From Treponema sp. UBA3819 (GTDB lineage: Bacteria > Spirochaetota > Spirochaetia > Treponematales > Treponemataceae), in the NCBI GenBank assembly GCA_002369025.1, contig DFDV01000075.1, forward strand, positions 1 through 16,869: a stretch of DNA of 16,869 bases. The letters are read 5' to 3'. Shown in pieces: positions 1 to 5,903 of the stretch. The notes below the pieces were generated by a model, which was given only the letters and a program-made list of their open reading frames with translations, did no database searches and was not told where the DNA came from. Position 1 is the first letter of the stretch; every line of letters begins with the position of its first letter. The position numbers and the translations under genes were made by a program.

Positions 1-75
1 ACTTGGTGGCAGGAGCCACTGCTCGTGCTGGTTATATGGTTTGTATGTGATTTTATCGCTTACGCCTCTGCTCAT
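1..75 (-). CDS. IS1182-like transposase, N-terminal fragment cut by the window edge
   Basis: Reading the minus strand from the ATG at 75 gives 25 uninterrupted codons that run off the left edge. The peptide contains TYKPYNQHEQWLLPPS, which resembles the conserved N-terminus of IS1182-family (IS5-related, DDE) transposases, a Tyr-Lys-Pro-Tyr segment followed by Leu-Leu-Pro-Pro-Ser. These enzymes cut and rejoin the ends of their own element. There is no Shine-Dalgarno, but a -35/-10 pair (105-110 and 82-87) lies directly upstream. The catalytic DDE region is outside the window, so intactness cannot be judged. The family call rests on this short but characteristic motif and on the terminal-repeat-like sequence at 126-153. 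A plus-strand reading of the same bases is also open but has no recognisable features. Confidence 0.72.
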   Translation of the reverse strand, partial: MSRGVSDKITYKPYNQHEQWLLPPS

Positions 76-81
76 ATTTAA

Positions 82-110
82 ATTTTAGCAGATTTGAATT
101 CACTTGTAAA
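82..110 (-). promoter_or_regulatory. Transposase promoter
   Basis: On the minus strand, TTTACA (110-105) and TAAAAT (87-82) are separated by exactly 17 bp, a good sigma-70-type promoter. Only 6 bp separate the -10 hexamer from the ATG at 75, so transcription should start at or next to the start codon. Confidence 0.6.
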
Positions 111-149
111 TTTAAAAAAATTAGAGCTGCCCCATACTTTTGGGACAGC
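111..149 (-). terminator. Hairpin plus T-run at the insertion-sequence end
   Basis: On the minus strand a 9-bp stem with one mismatch (GCTGTCCCA pairing with TGGGGCAGC, 149-141 and 134-126, six-base loop) is followed by TCTAATTTTTTT. This has the form of a rho-independent terminator. It would stop transcription leaving the lipoprotein gene, just before the transposase promoter. The outer arm is also the presumed terminal repeat of the element. Confidence 0.6.
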
Positions 150-153
150 CCCC

Positions 154-180
154 TGCTTATAAGCATTCTAACTTTTAGAA
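154..180. repeat. Two adjacent short palindromes
   Basis: TGCTTATAAGCA (154-165) is a perfect 12-bp palindrome. It is followed at once by TTCTAA-CTT-TTAGAA (166-180), a 6-bp inverted repeat. They lie between the lipoprotein stop codon and the IS end. They could be what remains of the lipoprotein gene's own 3' end structure or a preferred insertion target; the sequence does not decide. Confidence 0.4.
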
Positions 181-195
181 GTCAGCTATTGTTGA

Positions 196-1170
196 TTACT
201 CAGCGTCTACAACGGGTTCTACCTTGAAGTAGGTGTCTGCATAGTTCCATGCACCAGAGAGAGTTGCTCCCTTGTAGATGTTTGCATATACAGCCTGTTT
301 TTTCTGGCTCGTGCTCAGGTTAATTGTAGAAGCGTCATATCCAGATCCAGCTGCTGATGCAGTTTTTGCATTAATTACCCATTTTCCTTTTGGAGTAAGA
401 TTGCTTGTTGCAGTTTTCGGATCTGAATCATAAATAGCGATTACCCATGAACCAGGTGCTGCTGATGTATATTCAGACAGAGCGCGTGTTGATGCTGTAC
501 CGCATTTTGCCTTATCACCATCTGATGCAGTTGTCGGCGGAACAATTGCTACATCCACCCAAATAGTTGTTTCAGCACCATTCGGGGTAATTCCCAATGA
601 TTTAAATCCACCGGAAACATCATATTCTGAAGCATCTGTGGGGGGCACTGTAGCAAAATCAGTTGTTTTGCTGTTTGCTGTAGCAACGCCAAAGTTGTTG
701 TTCTGCTTGTTTGTAATGTTGTAGAAGCGTGAAACATAAGCCTGCAGTGTGCCATTGTAGTTTCTGATACCAACAACATTGAAGTTTTCAGCTGTACTAT
801 CGCTGCTTGTTTCTCCACCTGCAGCAGTCTGCAGGTCCCATGCAAAGCCCATAACACCAGAGTTTTTACCGGCATTTGATGCTACAGAACCAGTATCCTT
901 TCCAGCCTTGAGTGTAATCTTTGTAAGTGCACCAAGATGCTTCAGGGAAGTGCGCTTCCATGCACGATAAACACCAGCAGGAGCAGCATCTTTTGCATCG
1001 GCAGACTTATCAGCAGAATAGCCGTTAGTGTTATCATAGAATACGGTGTAGTCGTTGTTGCTGCCTTTGATTGCTCCTTCCGGATCGTCATCTTCATTCT
1101 TACATGATGCAAATCCGAAGACCATTGCCAAAATTGCTGCGCCAAACAGCACCTTTTTTGTCATTTTCAT
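196..1170 (-). CDS. Putative surface or periplasmic lipoprotein, unknown function
   Basis: The 324-residue product starts MKMTKKVLFGAAILAMVFGFASC, a lipoprotein signal peptide with the lipidated cysteine at residue 23, followed by a short charged tether (KNEDDD). I chose the ATG at 1170 over the upstream in-frame ATG at 1188. GGAGGA (1181-1176) sits 5 bp before 1170, and the longer form would put extra residues before the signal peptide. The mature part is rich in Ser, Thr, Ala, Gly and Asn with scattered Trp and Tyr, as in extracellular beta-rich proteins. I recognise no domain. It has its own promoter, so it is probably a single-gene unit, with an IS directly downstream. It may be a variable surface lipoprotein; the function is unknown. 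Confidence 0.82.
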   Translation of the reverse strand: MKMTKKVLFGAAILAMVFGFASCKNEDDDPEGAIKGSNNDYTVFYDNTNGYSADKSADAKDAAPAGVYRAWKRTSLKHLGALTKITLKAGKDTGSVASNAGKNSGVMGFAWDLQTAAGGETSSDSTAENFNVVGIRNYNGTLQAYVSRFYNITNKQNNNFGVATANSKTTDFATVPPTDASEYDVSGGFKSLGITPNGAETTIWVDVAIVPPTTASDGDKAKCGTASTRALSEYTSAAPGSWVIAIYDSDPKTATSNLTPKGKWVINAKTASAAGSGYDASTINLSTSQKKQAVYANIYKGATLSGAWNYADTYFKVEPVVDAE

Positions 1171-1189
1171 TATAATCCTCCATGACATT

Positions 1190-1203
1190 TCCCGAAAACG
1201 GGA
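1190..1203 (-). promoter_or_regulatory. Small hairpin in the lipoprotein 5' leader
   Basis: TCCCG-TTTT-CGGGA on the minus strand is a 5-bp stem with a four-base loop in the short leader between the promoter and the Shine-Dalgarno (1181-1176). It may stabilise the mRNA or bind a regulator; no function is shown. Confidence 0.4.
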
Positions 1204-1215
1204 GAATATACAACT

Positions 1216-1244
1216 ACTATATACCCAAAAAAAACTTCAATCAA
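1216..1244 (-). promoter_or_regulatory. Lipoprotein gene promoter with an 8-bp A/T run in the spacer
   Basis: On the minus strand, TTGATT (1244-1239) and TATAGT (1221-1216) are separated by 17 bp, predicting a start near 1209 and a leader of about 40 nt. The spacer contains eight consecutive T residues (1234-1227). Change in the length of this run would alter promoter spacing. Confidence 0.72.
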
Positions 1245-1285
1245 GATAATATTCAAAAAGTTACTGAATTTATTCTTAATCAAAC

Positions 1286-1386
1286 CTGCGGTGTTCCGGG
1301 GCTTGGGGGCTGAAAGGCCGCTTGCATGCCCCCAGGAGAGAGGGTAGCACGCAACGAAGTGCGGGCGTAGGGAGAGACTTCTCCCC
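1286..1386. repeat. GC-rich hairpin block, possible dispersed intergenic repeat
   Basis: This 100-bp block is much richer in G and C than the AT-rich DNA on both sides. It holds several inverted repeats: GGGGGC (1305-1310) with GCCCCC (1328-1333), CGCA (1350-1353) with TGCG (1360-1363), and GGGAGA (1370-1375) with TCTCCC (1380-1385, loop GACT). It is open in the polA frame from an ATG at 1322, but that stretch has no Shine-Dalgarno and does not look like protein. Its structure suggests a repeat of the kind scattered between genes. Only one copy is in the window, so this is inference. Confidence 0.4.
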
Positions 1387-1398
1387 TCTTATAAAATC

Positions 1399-1407
1399 TG
1401 ATATACT
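1399..1407 (+). promoter_or_regulatory. polA extended -10 promoter
   Basis: TGATATACT contains a -10 hexamer TATACT (1402-1407) preceded by TG one base upstream, an extended -10 element that can work without a good -35. No clear -35 is present, because that position falls inside the hairpin at 1370-1385. Seven bases separate the hexamer from the polA ATG, so the mRNA may begin at or next to the start codon. Confidence 0.5.
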
Positions 1408-1414
1408 TTTTTTC

Positions 1415-4228
1415 ATGAGTGATTTTTTTGACGAAAAGACGGTTTTTATTCTTGATTCATACGGACTGATTTACCGCGAGTATTTTGCATTTATTTCTCA
1501 TCCGCTTACGAACAAGGCGGGGGAAAATATTTCTGCTCTCTTTGGATTTTTCCGCAATCTGAGCACGATTCTGAAGCGTTACAAGCCCCGTTACATGGTG
1601 GCGGCTTTTGATTCGAGGACGCCTACTTTTCGTCATGAAAGATATCCTGAATACAAGGCAAACCGGGAAAAAACTCCTGATGATTTGAAGGCTCAGTTTC
1701 CCTGGATTGAGGAAGTTCTGCATACGCTGGGTATTCCTCTGGTGCGTTGTGATGGTTTTGAGGCAGATGACGTTATTGCGACTATTGCGGCTCAGTGTGA
1801 AAAAGAGGGGCGGCACTGTTGTGTTCTTTCTGCAGACAAGGACTTAATGCAGCTGACGACGGAAAACACTCATATCCTTAAGCCTGACCGGACGGAAATC
1901 TGGGCGGAGGTGGATACGGCCGGAGTGGAAGCTGAATGGGGAGTTCCGCCTGAAAAACTGCTGGATTTGCTGAGTCTGATGGGAGATACTGCGGACAATG
2001 TGCCGGGCGTAAAGGGCATTGGTCCAAAAAGTGCGGTAAAACTGCTTTCTGAATATGGTTCACTGGAAGGAATTTATGAGCATGCTGACGAAATAAAGGG
2101 TGCCCAGGGAGAAAAACTGAGGGCAGACAGGGAAAATGCATTCCTTTCTAAGGAACTGATTACCCTGCGCTATGATGTTCCCTGCGCACAGACGCCGGAA
2201 GATTTTAAGACTGACCATTTAAATTTTAAGGAAACGGCAGGCGAACTGGTAAGACGGGAACTTCCAGCCGTAGCAAAGCAGTTTATGACGCTGGCAACGG
2301 AAAACGGTGAAAACATGGGGGAAGCGCATTCTTCCCGGGCTGCGGTAAAAATTGAGCAGCAGAAAGAAATACGGCAGAATCAGGGTGCTTATAAGGCTGT
2401 AACTGAACATGCTGAGCTTGTGGCTTTTGTGGATGCCCTTCTCGCCTCTGAAAACCGGGAAGTTGCCCTGGATACGGAAACTGACAGCCTGAATACCTGG
2501 ACGGCGAATCTGGTGGGATTCAGCCTGAGCAATAAGGCTGGAAGCGGAATTTACGTTCCTGTAATTCTGACGGATTCCCTTTTTGCCGCTACGATTGAAA
2601 AGAAATTTGCGCTTGAACAGATTGCCCGTCTCTTTAATGCGCCAGATTGTACTATTATAATGCACAATGCCAAATTTGACTTGCAGGTACTTTGGACAAA
2701 CGGTCTGGGAAAATTTGTAAATCCGGGAAAGGATGACGAAATCTCTTATGCCGCGACAATTGCGGACACGATGATTGCCGCATGGCTTCTGGAACCAGAC
2801 CGCACGGGAAAAGTTGCCTACGGTCTGGAATATCTGAGCGAGACAAAACTGGGGCTGAAAGGAACTGAATACGAGGAGCTTGTTCCCAGGGGAGCAACTT
2901 TTGCCGATGTCCCGCTGGAAAAGGCTGCTGACTATGGGGCAGAAGATGCGGACTTTACCTGGCAGCTCTGGCAGATTTTTAAACCCGCGCTCAAGGACAG
3001 CAACCTGTACGGGCTCTTTGCAGATATGGAAATGCGGGTGCTTCCGATTCTTGCGTCCATGGAACTGAGGGGAATTCATCTGAATGCTGATGCCCTGAAG
3101 TCATACGAGAGTGAACTGAAAGTACAGATTGCTAAAATAGAAAAAGAAGTCTATGCACTTGTGGGACATGAGTTCAACATCGCTTCCCCCAAGCAGCTGG
3201 GCGAAGTACTTTTTGAAGAAAGAGGCTTAAAACCGCCAAAGAAAAATAAGCGGGGATACTCGGTGGATGCGGCCGTGCTGGAAGAACTGGCAGACCAGGA
3301 CCCGGTACCTCAAAAAATCGTAGAATACAGAAACCTTGCAAAACTTCTGAGCACCTATGTGGAGCCTCTTCCCCTCATGACGGATGAAAACGGCAGAATC
3401 CACACAAGTTTTATGCAGACGGGTACTGCTACGGGCCGTCTTTCCAGCAGGGATCCCAACCTGCAGAACATTCCTGTGCGGGATGAAGCCGGCAGAAGAA
3501 TCCGTACGGCCTTTACGGCAGAAAGCGGTACCGTGCTTATCAGTGCGGACTATTCCCAGATAGAACTGGTCGTGCTTGCCCACCTGAGCGGAGATCCCAA
3601 TCTGTGCGCCGCCTTTAACGAAGGGGTGGATGTTCACAAGTCTACGGCTGCCCTCATCTACGGCATTTCACCTGACCAGGTAACGGCAGACATGCGGCGC
3701 ACGGCAAAGACGATAAATTTTGGCGTGATGTACGGTATGGGTGCCTTCCGTCTGGCACGGGATTTGGGCATTCCCATGGCAAGGGCAAAAGAGTTTATAG
3801 AAAACTACTTTGCACAATATGCCGGAATCCGCACTTTTATTGATACGACCATTCAAAAAGCAGAAGAAAATGGCTATGTGGAAACCTTTATGGGCCGGCG
3901 CCGTGCCATTCAGGCGATTACCAGTGCAAACAAAATTGAAAAGGCAGGTGCCGAGCGCATGGCAATCAATACGCCTATTCAGGGTTCTGCGGCGGATATC
4001 GTAAAAAAGGCCATGCTGGATGTGGACAAAGCCCTGCGGGAGCATCCCACGGGTGCAAAACTGCTTTTACAGGTACATGACGAACTGATTTTTGAGTGCC
4101 CGGACGATGAAAAGGCGGTGGATGCCACGATTTCCCTGATTAAGGATAAAATGGAACATGCCGTCAGCCTGAAAGTGCCCCTCAGAGTTTCCATTGAGCA
4201 GGGGGCAAACTGGGGACTTTTCCACTGA
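1415..4228 (+). CDS. polA: DNA polymerase I
   Basis: The 937-residue product is close to the usual PolA length and carries all three activities. It fills gaps and removes primers and damaged DNA during replication and repair. Residues 1 to about 300 form the 5' nuclease domain, with the GFEADDVIAT and SADKDLMQL motifs. Residues about 330-520 form the 3'-5' exonuclease, which looks active: DTE at 353-355, NAKFD at 418-422, and Tyr507 and Asp511 in YGAEDAD. The polymerase follows: DYSQIEL (Asp712), the O-helix with Arg761, Lys765, Phe769 and Tyr773, and QVHDE (His888, Asp889). I chose the ATG at 1415 because MSDFFDEKTVFILDSYGLIYR begins the family fold; the in-frame ATG at 1322 would add 31 residues encoded by a GC-rich repeat-like block. 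No Shine-Dalgarno is visible. coaE follows after 26 bp. Confidence 0.98.
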   Translation: MSDFFDEKTVFILDSYGLIYREYFAFISHPLTNKAGENISALFGFFRNLSTILKRYKPRYMVAAFDSRTPTFRHERYPEYKANREKTPDDLKAQFPWIEEVLHTLGIPLVRCDGFEADDVIATIAAQCEKEGRHCCVLSADKDLMQLTTENTHILKPDRTEIWAEVDTAGVEAEWGVPPEKLLDLLSLMGDTADNVPGVKGIGPKSAVKLLSEYGSLEGIYEHADEIKGAQGEKLRADRENAFLSKELITLRYDVPCAQTPEDFKTDHLNFKETAGELVRRELPAVAKQFMTLATENGENMGEAHSSRAAVKIEQQKEIRQNQGAYKAVTEHAELVAFVDALLASENREVALDTETDSLNTWTANLVGFSLSNKAGSGIYVPVILTDSLFAATIEKKFALEQIARLFNAPDCTIIMHNAKFDLQVLWTNGLGKFVNPGKDDEISYAATIADTMIAAWLLEPDRTGKVAYGLEYLSETKLGLKGTEYEELVPRGATFADVPLEKAADYGAEDADFTWQLWQIFKPALKDSNLYGLFADMEMRVLPILASMELRGIHLNADALKSYESELKVQIAKIEKEVYALVGHEFNIASPKQLGEVLFEERGLKPPKKNKRGYSVDAAVLEELADQDPVPQKIVEYRNLAKLLSTYVEPLPLMTDENGRIHTSFMQTGTATGRLSSRDPNLQNIPVRDEAGRRIRTAFTAESGTVLISADYSQIELVVLAHLSGDPNLCAAFNEGVDVHKSTAALIYGISPDQVTADMRRTAKTINFGVMYGMGAFRLARDLGIPMARAKEFIENYFAQYAGIRTFIDTTIQKAEENGYVETFMGRRRAIQAITSANKIEKAGAERMAINTPIQGSAADIVKKAMLDVDKALREHPTGAKLLLQVHDELIFECPDDEKAVDATISLIKDKMEHAVSLKVPLRVSIEQGANWGLFH

Positions 4229-4254
4229 TAAGAGCCCCCGGGCAGGAAAAGAGT

Positions 4255-4866
4255 ATGAAAAAAATCATCTGTGTTACCGGCCCTATGGCGGCGGGAAAAA
4301 ATGCAGTCTCTTCCATTCTGGAAAGCCAGGGCTTTGTGTCTGTGGATGCGGATCGTCTGGTTCATCAGGCGCTGGCTGATTCCTCGCTGCAGCAGAAAGT
4401 CATTGAGACCTTTGCTCCCCTTGCAGCGGAAAGAAATCTTTCCCTTGTGAATGCGGACGGCAGTCTGAACAGGCGCAATCTGGGGGCCCTTATCTTTAAG
4501 GATAAAAAACTGCTGGCCCTGCAGGAAAGTCTGGTTCATCCGGCTGTAAGCAGACTCATAGATGATTTTATTGCCACCCATCAGAATGAAGATATTATTC
4601 TGAATGCCACAGTCCTCTACAAAATCCCTGTCATAGCGCGATGCAATGCCGTTTTGTTCGTTACGGCCCCCCTGTGGAAGCGCTTCTGGCGGGCAAAACG
4701 CCGGGACGGCATGAAAACAATGCAAATTCTTGCCAGATTTTGGCAACAACGCTCACTCTTTGCTAAATATAAAAATGCAAATGCCGATATTTATAAAGTA
4801 AATAACACCGGCAATTTACACGCATTGGAAAGCAAAATCAAAGCATTTCTAAAAGTCTGCCGGTAA
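4255..4866 (+). CDS. coaE: Dephospho-CoA kinase
   Basis: The 203-residue product matches CoaE in length and layout. This cytoplasmic enzyme phosphorylates the 3'-hydroxyl of dephospho-CoA with ATP, the last step of CoA synthesis. The N-terminus has a P-loop-like GPMAAGKN (9-16) and then VDADRLVH (30-37), where CoaE has its conserved Asp-x-Asp. LNRRNLGALIF (71-81) and LVHPAV (93-98) correspond to the family's substrate-side helices. RAKRRDG lies in the lid region. Two departures stand out. Asn16 replaces the usual Ser/Thr after the P-loop lysine, and the usual Val-Pro-Leu-Leu segment reads ATVLYK. AGGA at 4244-4247, 7 bp before the ATG, is the ribosome-binding site. The tight spacing suggests co-transcription with polA and the next gene. 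Confidence 0.88.
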   Translation: MKKIICVTGPMAAGKNAVSSILESQGFVSVDADRLVHQALADSSLQQKVIETFAPLAAERNLSLVNADGSLNRRNLGALIFKDKKLLALQESLVHPAVSRLIDDFIATHQNEDIILNATVLYKIPVIARCNAVLFVTAPLWKRFWRAKRRDGMKTMQILARFWQQRSLFAKYKNANADIYKVNNTGNLHALESKIKAFLKVCR

Positions 4867-4879
4867 CGAGGTTATCGCT

Positions 4880-5776
4880 ATGGAACAGAAACGAACTCTT
4901 TGGATTATCGCCGCTTCAGGTGTATTCCTTTTGGTTGTGGTGGGAGCCGCGCTCATTCTGTATTCGCCGTCACTCCACAATAATCAGGCTCAGCAGGCAG
5001 CATTCAATCCCGCTGACGGCTGGACAACCCCGGCATATTCAACGACGACTTATCCGTCTGATACACCGGCTGCAGGAACAAGTGATGCATTTGCAGAAAA
5101 CGCCATCAATGTTCCCGATTTTTCAGGAGACAAGCCCGCGCCTGCCTCTCCCTTTGACATGCCGGCTGCCCCGCTGGCAGAAGTGCCGTCAAACGCCATT
5201 CAGACAAACAACCTGACCGTTTACAGTGACAACACCACAGTCTACGGCTCAGGCACAACAACAATAGACCTTAACACACTCAAGTCCACCCAGACTGCAA
5301 GCAGTCCGGCCACAGTTCAGCCGGCTAACGAAGCAACTGCAAAACAGATTGCAAGCACTGCGGCGGCAAAAGCGGAAAGCACACCGCGCTACAACTACGA
5401 AGATAAACAGGCAAGCGCACCGGTTGCAAAAGCAGCTCCCGCAAAACCTGCAAAATCTTCTACTGCAAAGAGCGCGGCTCCCGCAAAAAAGACTGTTGCA
5501 GCTGCAAAAGTTCCTGACCGCTTCTGGGTACAGGCAGCATCATACGCAACAAAGAAGAATGCTGATGCCGCACGGGCAACTCTGGAAAACAACAAGATTC
5601 CCAGTGAAGTCTTCACCTATACCGATTCAAAAGGCAAGGTTTTCTACCGCGTAAGAATCGGACCTTACACAACGTCAAGTGAAGCAGAATACTGGAAGAC
5701 CCAGGTAGCAAAGATTGACCAGTTTGCAAATGTTCAGAGCTACATAGTCAATTCATCTGCAAAAGCCGTAAGATAA
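4880..5776 (+). CDS. Membrane-anchored SPOR-domain protein
   Basis: The 298-residue product has a short cytoplasmic start, one transmembrane segment (about 7-28), a long low-complexity linker rich in Pro, Ala, Thr, Ser and Lys (about 30-212), and a C-terminal SPOR domain (about 213-290) beginning FWVQAASYATKKNADAARA and including FYRVRIGPY. SPOR domains bind septal peptidoglycan stripped of stem peptides, so a role in cell division or wall remodelling, as for FtsN or DedD, is likely but not proven. The N-in single-pass layout with a long periplasmic spacer matches those proteins. A GAGG precedes the ATG closely. It starts 13 bp after coaE and is the last gene before a strong terminator. Confidence 0.85.
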   Translation: MEQKRTLWIIAASGVFLLVVVGAALILYSPSLHNNQAQQAAFNPADGWTTPAYSTTTYPSDTPAAGTSDAFAENAINVPDFSGDKPAPASPFDMPAAPLAEVPSNAIQTNNLTVYSDNTTVYGSGTTTIDLNTLKSTQTASSPATVQPANEATAKQIASTAAAKAESTPRYNYEDKQASAPVAKAAPAKPAKSSTAKSAAPAKKTVAAAKVPDRFWVQAASYATKKNADAARATLENNKIPSEVFTYTDSKGKVFYRVRIGPYTTSSEAEYWKTQVAKIDQFANVQSYIVNSSAKAVR

Positions 5777-5788
5777 GATAACCTTTTC

Positions 5789-5838
5789 CGGGGGAAAGTG
5801 AGAAAATAGAAAATTTTTCACTTTTTCCCGTTTTTTTT
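5789..5838 (+). terminator. Rho-independent terminator of the polA-coaE-SPOR unit
   Basis: A long stem pairs CGGGGGAAAGTGA (from 5789) with TTCACTTTTTCCCG (ending 5830), with minor bulges and an A/T-rich loop. Eight T residues follow directly (5831-5838). It lies just after the SPOR gene stop codon. Confidence 0.88.
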
Positions 5839-5872
5839 CTGAAAATTTAGCCGGAAATGAAATTTTAAAGCA

Positions 5873-5903
5873 TATAAGATAGTATATGAAAGTACTATCT
5901 TAT
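5873..5903 (+). promoter_or_regulatory. -10-like hexamer and start-codon hairpin
   Basis: TATAAG (5873-5878) lies 7 bp upstream of the ATG at 5886 and could be a -10 element; no -35 is recognisable. Overlapping it is a perfect 11-bp inverted repeat, ATAAGATAGTA (5874-5884) and TACTATCTTAT (5893-5903). The eight-base loop contains the start codon, and T residues follow. In RNA this could hide the initiation site or act as a weak attenuator. Confidence 0.45.

Larger units (their letters stand above)
1..153 (-). mobile_element. End of an IS1182-like insertion sequence (partial)
   Basis: The element's transposase-proximal end lies at about 149-153. On the minus strand the boundary begins GGGGGCTGTCCCAAAAGT, a form seen at the ends of many bacterial insertion sequences, followed by the transposase promoter and start codon. 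The other end and any target duplication are outside the window, so the exact outer boundary is uncertain by a few bases. The element sits about 43 bp downstream of the lipoprotein stop codon, in the same orientation, so it did not disrupt a gene visible here. Confidence 0.6.

Noticed and set aside
1..81. A plus-strand open frame ending in a stop at 79-81, encoding a hydrophobic tail
   Set aside because: The minus-strand reading of the same bases gives a characteristic IS1182-type transposase start with its own promoter, which explains this DNA better.
1322..1414. A 31-residue N-terminal extension of PolA from the ATG at 1322
   Set aside because: It is encoded by the GC-rich hairpin block, has no Shine-Dalgarno and does not resemble PolA. 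The family fold begins at the ATG at 1415.
2219..3079. A 286-codon minus-strand open frame inside polA
   Set aside because: It lies antisense to strongly conserved polymerase coding sequence, and its translation has no recognisable domain or start signals.
3979..4749. A 256-codon minus-strand open frame across polA and coaE
   Set aside because: It is antisense to two well-supported genes and spans their junction; its product matches nothing recognisable.
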